A DNA stretch of 41,464 nt from Planctomycetota bacterium (GTDB taxonomy: Bacteria > Planctomycetota > Planctomycetia > Isosphaerales > Isosphaeraceae). The notes under the pieces are model-generated. The model was not told where the DNA came from, ran no database searches, and saw only the letters and a list, made by a program, of their open reading frames with translations. The first letter of the stretch is position 1. The number at the start of each line of letters is the position of its first letter. The stretch is taken from contig JAKBAP010000002.1 in assembly GCA_021808995.1 (NCBI GenBank), forward strand, positions 1 through 41,464. The letters are read 5' to 3'. A program made the translations under genes and the position numbers. Below are positions 18,301-24,701 of the stretch, one piece after another.

Positions 18301-18784
18301 GGCCCACGTCATAGAGAACCGACTCGTTGTTGTCAGGGTTGTCGCTATCGAGGGCCACGACACACACCGGCGTCGACGAGGTCGGGTCGTAGGGCAACAC
18401 GACCGGCGGAAGCGTCCCCGGCGGTAAATTTGGTAAGACCGAGAGCGCGAGCGAATTCACCTGTGTCAAGGCACCGTTGGGGTCGACGTCCTCGCGGAAG
18501 TAATTCCGCACGATGCTGGCGCCAATGATCGAGCGCGATTCCTGCCGCAACATGCCATTCGCCTGCCCGGTCCATCGCTCCATGCGATTGGTGATGTCGT
18601 TGGCGATGCTATTGGCCGACATGCCGCCGTAAAACGTCAATGCTTGCACCGCCGGTGCCTTGAACACCGGCAGAATGTCCATCGGAATCACGGAGAGACT
18701 GAGCGTCCCCAGCACGACCAGCGTGAGCGACATCACGGTCACGGCGTGGGGGTTTCCGAGCGAGGCTCGTATCAAGCCATTCAT
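15395..18784 (-). CDS. RND-family efflux transporter with two His-rich segments
   Basis: This encodes 1,129 residues with the full RND layout: TM1 (VTVMSLTLVVLGTLSLSVIP), a large periplasmic loop, TM2-6, a second loop and TM8-12. The TM4 proton-relay region reads AIGPMIDSAIICLEN, so one Asp of the usual Asp pair is kept and the other is Ser. The TM10 Lys is kept in VGIKVANSVLMTDYA. A His-rich cytoplasmic stretch between TM6 and TM7 (near residues 500-525, GHGGEGHGHGHGDASHG) and a His-rich C-terminus (DDHGAGDDPHGHGHA) are unusual. ATG 18784 follows GGAGA. The substrate is unknown; His-rich tails suggest metal contact but do not prove it. The likely outer-membrane partners are the two TolC-like genes across 19431-23265; no membrane-fusion protein is in the window. 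Confidence 0.9.
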   Translation of the reverse strand: MNGLIRASLGNPHAVTVMSLTLVVLGTLSLSVIPMDILPVFKAPAVQALTFYGGMSANSIANDITNRMERWTGQANGMLRQESRSIIGASIVRNYFREDVDPNGALTQVNSLALSVLPNLPPGTLPPVVLPYDPTSSTPVCVVALDSDNPDNNESVLYDVGRYEVRNMIMAIQGAVAPVVYGGKIRAVMIYLDREKLQARGMSPMDVMKAFDGSNVFLPSGDAKFGNIDYVLDSNSMYLKVSDMGEIPLRYEEGRAVFLRDVATPKDANYIQTNVVRVNGKRVVYIPVYRQLGASTLAVVKNLSAELKNMEERTTRSGIRLKLVMDQSVYVQKSIEALLQEGILGAILCSLVILMFLGELRMTGIAIMTLPLAIMASSTALYFAGQTINVMTLAGMTLAIGPMIDSAIICLENTHRHLSMGATARDAAFLGASEVAMPELVSTICTFLVLAPLVFTPGLGQFLFKPMAMAVAFSMIAAYILSRTLVPACSAFWLHSHPPEGHGGEGHGHGHGDASHGDLHSNGAETFQINGNGHPKPKKQWFIARAFARWQQLIDEGIALYCKGLDGALAHPYITMGIGYGLLVATVVGLWPHMRRDFFPEVDAGSFEMYVRAPSGLRIEETEKRIHAVEDFLHEKILPHDLELVLCELGVTSDWSAAYTPNAGPMDSVVKIQLTEHRTKSAQEYVSILRNAFAADPAFNDLEFAFDAGGMVRAAMNEGKSTPISIRVTGKKLEVAHKIATRIKNEVKKINGVVDARVIQRIDYPQYVINVERAKASELGLTQEDVMRNVVAAFNSSIQFNKTNFWIDPVSKNQYFGGVQYFEQDIKSIDTMLDIVITPSRPDVPHKPIPLRNVVTVEKSEVPTEVTHYNIQPTIELTMGVSERDLGHVSDDVWKVIDTFGIPDKLKSAQWYPYDPDRSDKTRLEGAKIVLSGEYLRMTDTFNSLSVGLVLASLLIYFLMVGLDKSFIVPISVMSIVPICLVGILPALYLTKSAVNVQSLLGFVFIVGIKVANSVLMTDYAQELRRHEGLTPIQAIRKAASLRVRPITMTALAAFFALIPGAMALERGSESNAPLARAILGGLAAGEPATLFVLPVIYSLIVRDKPGQKLGGHGDDHGAGDDPHGHGHA

Positions 18785-18900
18785 GGGAACAAGGTCTCCG
18801 AAACGGAGTTCAAGCGAGGAATGCGCGCGTTTGGTGGGGCGTTCACAATAAGCCAATTCGACCGTGGACGATCATGGGGCGGGATCGAGCTTGGTCAACC

Positions 18901-19224
18901 TTAGCAGCGCAGCGGGCGAACGACAAACGAACCACGCCCCGAGAGACGCGAATCCGGGCAAGATCGGCGAAACAATCGAGATAAGGCAATCAATAGCATG
19001 CTCCCCAGCGTGGGGAGGGGATCGCGACCAGGGAGCGGCAGGACTTCGGGCGCGAGCGATTCGCGCTCTTCCGTGGCTCGACCCAGCCGGGATTTGTGAC
19101 TTGAAGCGGCGGAATGCGACGAGCGGCCCAGGCCTGGTCGCTTGGACCAGCCACGCACCGGGGACGTGGCAAGCGCGATGCCCACCAACGTACACAAGAG
19201 CAATCGCAGAAACCGCGACGCCAT
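18901..19224 (-). CDS. Possible small exported protein, hypothetical
   Basis: A 107-residue frame starts at ATG 19224 with a convincing signal-like N-terminus (MASRFLRLLLCTLVGIALAT) followed by a Ser/Arg-rich chain with a second hydrophobic patch (TLGSMLLIALSRLF). It lies 116 bp upstream of the RND gene on the same strand and just downstream of a good minus-strand promoter at 19271-19298. No clear Shine-Dalgarno sequence is seen, and the rest of the chain resembles no family I know. It could also be the untranslated leader of the RND gene. ATG 19236 in the same frame is another possible start. Confidence 0.4.
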   Translation of the reverse strand: MASRFLRLLLCTLVGIALATSPVRGWSKRPGLGRSSHSAASSHKSRLGRATEERESLAPEVLPLPGRDPLPTLGSMLLIALSRLFRRSCPDSRLSGRGSFVVRPLRC

Positions 19225-19270
19225 GCCTAGCCCCATAATGGACCCCAATTCAAGACCGCCCGCTCGATTC

Positions 19271-19298
19271 ATGTTACCTGACTGGGACATTCTGTCAA
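19271..19298 (-). promoter_or_regulatory. Sigma-70-like promoter facing the small ORF and RND gene
   Basis: On the minus strand a perfect TTGACA (19298-19293) is followed after 16 bp by TAACAT (19276-19271, four of six matches to TATAAT). Transcription would run toward the small ORF at 19224 and the RND gene. It is the only consensus -35 box I noticed in this intergenic region. Confidence 0.5.
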
Positions 19299-19430
19299 CC
19301 GCTTTAATCCGGCGACTCACTACTAAACATCAAGTCGATCCGTCCACCAACCGATGGAACATCGAAGAGCCTACCGATAAATGGAGTTCGGACTGTTGTG
19401 CGGAAACCCCGGGAGGAGAGGGTGGAGACA

Positions 19431-21347
19431 ATGAGACAGATTCGCGCGGTCGGGGCGGTCGTGGTCGCCGCGGCGATCCTTTGGAGCCCATCGCCGGCAC
19501 GGGCGCAGGGTCCAACCAGATCAGGTTCGCCTTCCACTCCTCCCGCTTCAACCCCCATGGCGACGCCCGGACCGGCGAATAACCCGGTCCGCCCGCCTGG
19601 CATGGCACAACCAGGCATGGCACAACCAGGAGGCAATGCGGGATCGCCTGTCCCGTCCTTGCCCTCCATCGCTCAACCCGGCAATGGAGGATCGGGCCGC
19701 GAGCTTACCGGGCTTGCCCCGCTTCCCCCATCGCCCAACACGATCCTCTCCGTCGAGGTTCAACCGATCGACCTGACGACCGCGCTGCGGTTGGCGGGCG
19801 TCCAGAACCCAGAGATCAATGTGGCCAGGCGGAGGATCTTGATCGCGGTGGCGGAGCGCCAACTCGCGGCGGCTTACTTTCTGCCGTCGATCAATCCGGG
19901 TGCCAACTATGACACGCACACGGGCGTCTTGCAGCAGTCCAACGGCAATATGCTGTCGGTGAATCGGTCCGCCGTGTATGTCGGGGCCGGGAGCAACGCC
20001 GTCGCGGCCGGGACGGTCAACGTGCCGGGTGTTTTCTTGCAAGAGAACGTGGGCCTGGGCATTTACAACTATCTCGCGAGCCGCCAGGTGGTTCGCGAGC
20101 GTGAGTTTGACACCTTGTCCGTCCGCAACCAGGTCTTGCTCCAGGTGACCCAGGCCTATAGCGAGCTGTTACGGGCGGAGGGGACTCGGGCGGTTCAGGA
20201 TCAGGCTCGGGAAGAGGCGAGGGTAATTGTCAAGTTGACCACCGATTTCGCGAAATCGGGGCAGGGTCGAGAGGCCGACGCCAATCGTGCGGCCACCAAC
20301 CTCGCCATGCGTGAATCGGACGTCCAGAAAGCGGAGGCGGACGTCCTGGTCGCATCCGCGACGCTCTGCCAGTTGCTCAATCTGGACCCCTCGATTCGGC
20401 TGCATCCCACCGATGCGTTCATCGTGCCGCATCCGCTGGTGCCCGACCCGATTTCGGTCAAGGAGCTGATCGCGATCGGGATGCTCAACCGACCCGAGCT
20501 GGCGGCCCAACGAGCGGCCATTCAGGCGGCTCTCATGAACCTGGGCGGGGCCAAGATTCTGCCGTTTTCGCCCAATCTGATGGTTGGATTCAGCGCGGGC
20601 GGATTTGGCGGTGGTAGCAACCTGGTGCGACCGCTCTTCGGCGGGTTCGGGGGTCGAACCGATACGGACGTCATCGGGTACTGGACCATCCAGAACCTGG
20701 GGCTCGGTAACGTCGCCCTCATCCGCCAGGCCTCGGCAAGGTTGCAGGTCTCGCAGTTTCAGCAGGTCGAGATCTTGAACATGGTTCGCGCCCAGGTCGC
20801 CGAGGCCTATGCCAAGGCCCACGCCCGCTATGCCCAGATCAGCACCTATGAAAGCGCGGTCCGAGCCGGCTTCCTCTCGTTTCACGAGGATCTCGACCGC
20901 ATCAAGCTCATGGGCGGAAACCAGAGAAACAACGTGCTCCCGATCGAGCTCTTGAACAGTTTTGATTTGCTCGCGACCTCGAGAAAGTCGTATCTGGACA
21001 CGATCATTGACTTTAATCGAGCTCAGTTCGAGATGTACGTCGCCCTGGGCCAACCGCCGGCCGACGTTCTGGCTCAGCCCGCCCCGACCGAGGGGGTGTA
21101 TCCCAGGAATCTTCCCGCGAGGCCCGCGTCGACGCCCGCCGGGGCGGCACCCAACGCGGCGAGGCCAAGCGCATCGAGCGCGCCTCGTGCCTCGTCCATT
21201 ACCGTGAGTTCGGCCTCGGGCGTTCAGGGCGTGAAGCCCGCGAGCATGCCCACCGTGAAACCCGATCGTTCGCGTGACGTCCAGGGGGCTGGGATCATTC
21301 CGCCTCCCACCGATGTCGCCGGTCTTCTTAAACCCGTGGCGCGATGA
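19431..21347 (+). CDS. TolC-family outer membrane efflux protein, copy 1
   Basis: This encodes 638 residues. ATG 19431 gives a type I signal peptide (VVVAAAILWSPSPARAQ); GGAG at 19424-19427 sits close upstream and the frame is open to a GTG at 19398. A Pro/Gly-rich linker leads to two OEP repeats starting at LTTALRLAGVQNPEINVARR (about residue 115). Long coiled helices such as MRESDVQKAEADVLVASATL form the periplasmic barrel. A Gly-rich strand GFSAGGFGGGSNL occurs where the second beta-hairpin is expected. The C-terminal 80 residues are Pro/Ala/Ser-rich. It forms a tandem pair with the next gene (43-bp gap) and lies divergent to the RND pump, so the three probably make one efflux system. Substrate unknown. 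Confidence 0.88.
   Translation: MRQIRAVGAVVVAAAILWSPSPARAQGPTRSGSPSTPPASTPMATPGPANNPVRPPGMAQPGMAQPGGNAGSPVPSLPSIAQPGNGGSGRELTGLAPLPPSPNTILSVEVQPIDLTTALRLAGVQNPEINVARRRILIAVAERQLAAAYFLPSINPGANYDTHTGVLQQSNGNMLSVNRSAVYVGAGSNAVAAGTVNVPGVFLQENVGLGIYNYLASRQVVREREFDTLSVRNQVLLQVTQAYSELLRAEGTRAVQDQAREEARVIVKLTTDFAKSGQGREADANRAATNLAMRESDVQKAEADVLVASATLCQLLNLDPSIRLHPTDAFIVPHPLVPDPISVKELIAIGMLNRPELAAQRAAIQAALMNLGGAKILPFSPNLMVGFSAGGFGGGSNLVRPLFGGFGGRTDTDVIGYWTIQNLGLGNVALIRQASARLQVSQFQQVEILNMVRAQVAEAYAKAHARYAQISTYESAVRAGFLSFHEDLDRIKLMGGNQRNNVLPIELLNSFDLLATSRKSYLDTIIDFNRAQFEMYVALGQPPADVLAQPAPTEGVYPRNLPARPASTPAGAAPNAARPSASSAPRASSITVSSASGVQGVKPASMPTVKPDRSRDVQGAGIIPPPTDVAGLLKPVAR
19601..19630 (+). repeat. Two perfect 15-bp tandem copies inside the first TolC gene
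   Basis: CATGGCACAACCAGG occurs at 19601-19615 and again at 19616-19630, encoding the duplicated GMAQP unit of the linker after the signal peptide. It keeps the reading frame, and is probably a slippage product. Confidence 0.9.
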
Positions 21348-21390
21348 GGATCATGCCGTCTCCTCTCTCCCCTCAAGAAAGGATTCGCAC

Positions 21391-23265
21391 GTGAATTCCG
21401 GGTCTTTCAAGCGCCATCCCATTGTACGTCTCGCGGTCGTCGCGACCGCGCCCGTGGCGGCGGCCCTGTTGGTCGTCGGCTGCGCGACGGACGAGGCCGC
21501 GCGGATGAGCGAGTCGGTCTATCAGTGGAAGGCCCTAGCGAATGGGGCTATTCCACCCACGGGGGTCAAGGTGGTCGCTCCGCCATCGGCGGTCGCGGCG
21601 ACCGCTCCGCCAGCGCCGGCGGCGATCGACTCCCTGGGCGTCCCCAAGCCCCCCGAACTGTTCGCGGAGGAGTCGCCGACTGGCTCCGCCGTGCCCAGTC
21701 TCGCTCCCTCGCCCAAGGACGCGCCCCCGCCGCCGATCTCGATCGCCCTTGATCCCAAGGGGGGTTCCCAGATCGCCGGCAAGCCGCTCCCCTCCATTAC
21801 GCTCCCGCCGCCGGGCGCTCCCGCCTCGCCGCCGACCGCCCTTGCCGCGGGAGGTCCACGACGCGACGACGCGCTCTCGCCGGTCTCGCTCGATCCCAAG
21901 ACCGTCGTCCCGGTCCCGACGTCCATTCCGACCCCGCCAGCCGAGTATCCCATCGACCTGGCGACGGCCCTGCGATTGGCCGACTCGTCCAACCCCACGA
22001 TCAACGTCGCTCGGAGCTTGATCCTGGAGGCCCTGGCCCAGCAGCTCACGGCTCGGACCTTGCTCGTGCCCTCGCTCAATGGTGGCCTGAGCTATCACGA
22101 CCACACCGGGCCCAGCCAACGGTCGGCGGGCACCATGATCAATCTGACGCAGCAATCGCTCTATATCGGAGCGGGGGCTAGCACGGTCACGGCCGGAACC
22201 CTGGCGATTCCCGGCGTGAGTATCTTTTCCCAGTTGACCGACGCATGGTACGAGCCGCTGGCCGCCAGACAACGGGTCATTGGCTCGCGATTCAACGTCA
22301 TGGCGACCTCGAACGATATCTTGCTCGACGTCGCTCTTCTGCACCTTCAGTTGCTGGGCGCGAACGCCGAGTTCGAGGCTCAGCGGATCTCGGAGACCCA
22401 GGCCTACGAGATCGTGCGGGTCACCGACGAATACTCGACCACTGGCGAGGGCCGGCAGGCCGACGCCGAGCGAGCCAAGGCCGAATGGAACCTGCGCAGG
22501 GCCGACGTCCAAAAAGCGGAAGAGGCCGTCGGCGTCTCGGCCGCTCGCCTGGCCATGAGGCTCAATCTCGATCCCTCTGTTCGGTTGCTCCCCATCGGCG
22601 GCCCCTTGACCCCGCTGATCCTGATCGACCTTGATTCGACCCAGCAAGAGCTGATCAAGGTCGCTCTCGACCGTCGTCCCGACCTGGCCACCCGAACCGC
22701 CCAAATCGGCGAGGCCGAGGTCCGAAAGCGGCAAGAAATCGGCCGCCCGCTCCTTCCCTCGCTGTGGCTGGGATTCAGCGGCGGCGGTTTCGGCGGCGGA
22801 AGCAATCTCACCCCGCCGACCCTCGGCCGGTTCGCGGGGCGTACCGACTTTGACGTCCAGCTCTACTGGACGCTCATGAACTTTGGGGCGGGAAACCTCG
22901 CCTTGATCAAGCAACGCGACGCCCAGCTCGGAGAGGCCGTCGCCGTACGTCAACGCACCATCAACCGCGCCCGGGCCGAGGTCAGCCAGGCCCTGGCCGA
23001 CTCACGTGCCGCCTATCACAAGATCAGCATCGCGCGGGCCGAGCTGGTCTCGTCGGACAAGGGTTTCCGCGAGGACTTCTTGCGAAGTCGCGACAATCTT
23101 GGCAAGCCGATCGAGGTCATCAACAGCTTGAACCTGCTCGCCGACGCTCGGGTGCATTTGATCCGGGCGCTGGTGGAGTTTGATCAATCGCAGTTCCGGT
23201 TGTGGGTCGCCCTGGGTGCTCCGCCCCCCTTGGTCGACATGCAGCGCTCCGGTGTCGGGGGCTGA
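21391..23265 (+). CDS. TolC-family outer membrane efflux lipoprotein, copy 2
   Basis: This encodes 624 residues. GTG 21391 is chosen because AAGAAAGGA (21375-21383) precedes it and because it opens directly on a lipoprotein signal (VAAALLVVGC, lipid-carrying Cys31). The Pro/Ala-rich linker runs to about residue 185, then two OEP repeats begin at YPIDLATALRLADSSNPTIN. The motifs parallel the upstream gene closely: GEGRQADAERAKAE against GQGREADANRAATN, LNLDPSVRLLP against LNLDPSIRLHP, and GFSGGGFGGGSNL against GFSAGGFGGGSNL. The pair therefore arose by tandem duplication, one copy using a lipid anchor and the other a cleaved signal peptide. A strong terminator follows, so the pair ends the operon. 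Confidence 0.88.
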   Translation: MNSGSFKRHPIVRLAVVATAPVAAALLVVGCATDEAARMSESVYQWKALANGAIPPTGVKVVAPPSAVAATAPPAPAAIDSLGVPKPPELFAEESPTGSAVPSLAPSPKDAPPPPISIALDPKGGSQIAGKPLPSITLPPPGAPASPPTALAAGGPRRDDALSPVSLDPKTVVPVPTSIPTPPAEYPIDLATALRLADSSNPTINVARSLILEALAQQLTARTLLVPSLNGGLSYHDHTGPSQRSAGTMINLTQQSLYIGAGASTVTAGTLAIPGVSIFSQLTDAWYEPLAARQRVIGSRFNVMATSNDILLDVALLHLQLLGANAEFEAQRISETQAYEIVRVTDEYSTTGEGRQADAERAKAEWNLRRADVQKAEEAVGVSAARLAMRLNLDPSVRLLPIGGPLTPLILIDLDSTQQELIKVALDRRPDLATRTAQIGEAEVRKRQEIGRPLLPSLWLGFSGGGFGGGSNLTPPTLGRFAGRTDFDVQLYWTLMNFGAGNLALIKQRDAQLGEAVAVRQRTINRARAEVSQALADSRAAYHKISIARAELVSSDKGFREDFLRSRDNLGKPIEVINSLNLLADARVHLIRALVEFDQSQFRLWVALGAPPPLVDMQRSGVGG

Positions 23266-23288
23266 TCGAGGCCGCAATCGCGAAATCC

Positions 23289-23328
23289 AAAGGGGCGCTC
23301 GGGATGACCGACGCGCCCCTTTTTTTTG
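23289..23328 (+). terminator. Rho-independent terminator after the TolC pair
   Basis: The stem AAAGGGGCGC (23289-23298) pairs with GCGCCCCTTT (23313-23322) around a 14-nt loop and runs straight into a tract of eight or nine T ending near 23328. It lies 24 bp after the second TolC stop codon. This is a textbook intrinsic terminator. Confidence 0.93.
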
Positions 23329-23386
23329 AATCCACGTCCCCGGATTCTTCCGTGGGTTCCGTGGACTCGCGGTCATCCTGGAGGGC

Positions 23387-23452
23387 ATGCGTGCCAACGA
23401 AACGGCATGTCCCGCGGAGCCGACCGACGACTTGAACGCCGCCTCCCGTTGA
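23387..23452 (+). other. Possible 21-codon leader or 5' gene fragment
   Basis: ATG 23387 opens a short frame (MRANETACPAEPTDDLNAAS, then R and a stop at 23450-23452). The stop overlaps the GAAGGA at 23451-23456 that precedes the next coding-like frame. It may be the displaced 5' end of the following gene, a leader peptide, or chance. It lies on the plus strand just after the terminator. Confidence 0.25.
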
Positions 23453-23543
23453 AGGATACGGAACGCTGATCGCCGAATCGGTCGCCGGTGATATTCCGAA
23501 CGGGCTGTTCGATCAAAAGGAGCGCGACGCGAACCGACAGGCG

Positions 23544-23813
23544 ATGGACAAATCGATCACAAGGAACGCGATACCAGCCGCCCTTGAAGATCCCCATCAC
23601 GAGTGGTGGTCGAACGTGAAGGCAAGCGAGGAGTTCCTCGAGCCGGTGTTTCGCTGGTATGAAAAGGCGCTTGAATTCAAGTCCGCGGGACTCGGCAAAG
23701 CCAGATTCCACCTGCTCGTCCAGTTCATCCCCGACGGCCAGATCCCGGACGAAGTGCCGATGGTCCTGGACATGATCCACGCCCAGAGCCAGAAGGCGAA
23801 GCCCGGGCCTTGA
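23544..23813 (+). CDS. Small hypothetical protein with uncertain start, possible gene remnant
   Basis: From ATG 23544 the frame gives 89 residues (ITRNAIPAALEDPHHEWWSN, then FLEPVFRWYEKALEFK, then HLLVQFIPDGQIPDEVPMVL). I do not recognise a family. The ATG has no Shine-Dalgarno sequence, while coding-like sequence continues upstream in frame for at least 26 codons (IAESVAGDIPNGLFDQKERD) back to a CTG at 23466 that has GAAGGA nine bases before it; the first upstream in-frame stop is near 23435. So either a CTG start gives 115 residues, or the gene has lost its 5' part, perhaps by a frameshift from the frame opened at 23387. It is convergent with pdxH, 16 bp apart. Confidence 0.5.
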   Translation: MDKSITRNAIPAALEDPHHEWWSNVKASEEFLEPVFRWYEKALEFKSAGLGKARFHLLVQFIPDGQIPDEVPMVLDMIHAQSQKAKPGP

Positions 23814-23829
23814 GCCAGGGCCATGTCCG

Positions 23830-24489
23830 TCATGGCGCCAGGCGCTCGATGGTCCAGCCGCTTGCCTGTCGGCGGTAGCGGAGGCGGTCGTGGAGGCGGC
23901 TTGAGCGCCCTTGCCAGAACTCGATCAGGTCGGGCTCGACCCGATAGCCGCCCCAGTTCGCCGGCCTTGGTATTTCACCGTCGCCAAACCTGGCCTCGAC
24001 CTCGGTCAGCCCGAGCTCGAGGGTCTCGCGATCGGGTACGAGCGAGCTTTGCGGCGATGCCCAGGCCGAAAGGCGTGAACCACGCGGCCTGCTCTGAAAA
24101 TACGCGTCGGAGTCGGAATCCGGGAGCCGCTCGACAACTCCCTCGATTCGCACCTGTCGCTCGAGCTCGGCCCAGTAAAAGACCAACGACGCGCGTGGGT
24201 TGTCCGCCAGCTCGTTCCCCTTCCGACTGTCATAATTCGTGAAAAACGCGAACCCTCGCTGATCGGTTTTCCGAAGCAGCACCACCCGCGCGGACGGAAC
24301 ACCCGAAGGGGTCGCCGTGGCCAGCACCATCGCGCCTGGCTCGATCAGGCCACTCGCCTCGGCCTCGCGAAACCAGCGCTCGAACTGGCTGATCGGGTCG
24401 GGGTCGAGATCGACTTCGCGTAAGACGGATTTGCCATAGTCTCGACGCTCGTCGTGGTAGGTCGCGGTCATCTCGACAGTCTCGCGCAT
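23830..24489 (-). CDS. pdxH: Pyridoxamine 5'-phosphate oxidase
   Basis: Oxidises pyridoxine or pyridoxamine 5'-phosphate to pyridoxal 5'-phosphate with FMN; the last step of vitamin B6 synthesis and salvage, in the cytoplasm. With ATG 24489 the protein has 219 residues, the usual length. Family motifs are RVVLLRKTDQRGFAFFTNYD, SRKGNELADNP, FYWAELERQVRIEGVVERL (FMN and substrate contacts), SRLSAWASPQS and the C-terminal RLHDRLRYRR that binds PLP. The N-terminal MTATYHDERRDYGKSVL also fits the family; ATG 24471 is an alternative start, and the frame stays open to 24636. Its upstream region is shared with the divergent metal-transport operon. The identification is secure. Confidence 0.95.
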   Translation of the reverse strand: MRETVEMTATYHDERRDYGKSVLREVDLDPDPISQFERWFREAEASGLIEPGAMVLATATPSGVPSARVVLLRKTDQRGFAFFTNYDSRKGNELADNPRASLVFYWAELERQVRIEGVVERLPDSDSDAYFQSRPRGSRLSAWASPQSSLVPDRETLELGLTEVEARFGDGEIPRPANWGGYRVEPDLIEFWQGRSSRLHDRLRYRRQASGWTIERLAP

Positions 24490-24593
24490 CGTCGTCTCAT
24501 TGATCCTGGCCAATGGGATCGAGCCTGACATGAAAGCGCGATCGACCGCAAGGGAGGTTTCCGAAATCGGGCGGTCGAATCCCCCGCCGATTC

Positions 24594-24627
24594 GCGGTAT
24601 GAAGTTTTTGACTAACCGCCATACCGC
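24594..24627. promoter_or_regulatory. Predicted NikR operator upstream of the metal ECF operon
   Basis: A perfect 8-bp inverted repeat, GCGGTATG (24594-24601) and CATACCGC (24620-24627), is separated by 18 nt. Within it GTATGA (24597-24602), 16 nt and CCATAC (24619-24624) match the known NikR operator GTATGA-N16-TCATAC at 11 of 12 bases with exact spacing. It covers the -35 box of the promoter below, which fits repression by nickel-loaded NikR. No nikR gene is in the window. Confidence 0.75.
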
Positions 24628-24636
24628 CTGTAGCAT
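24608..24636 (+). promoter_or_regulatory. Sigma-70-like promoter of the metal ECF operon
   Basis: TTGACT (24608-24613, five of six) is followed after 17 bp by TAGCAT (24631-24636, four of six). Transcription would start near 24643 and give a leader of about 59 nt before ATG 24702. The -35 box lies inside the inverted repeat 24594-24627. Confidence 0.65.
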
Positions 24637-24701
24637 AGGAAATCGATGGGTTACGACACGAGGCCAAGGCGGGCCGGGCCTGGGTTGTGGGAGTAAGCCG
24701 C

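Noticed and set aside
24490-24701. Cobalamin riboswitch upstream of cbiM
   Set aside because: No B12 box or conserved core is visible; a 7-bp CGACCGC/GCGGTCG pairing near 24544-24577 is too little. The NikR-like palindrome explains regulation better.
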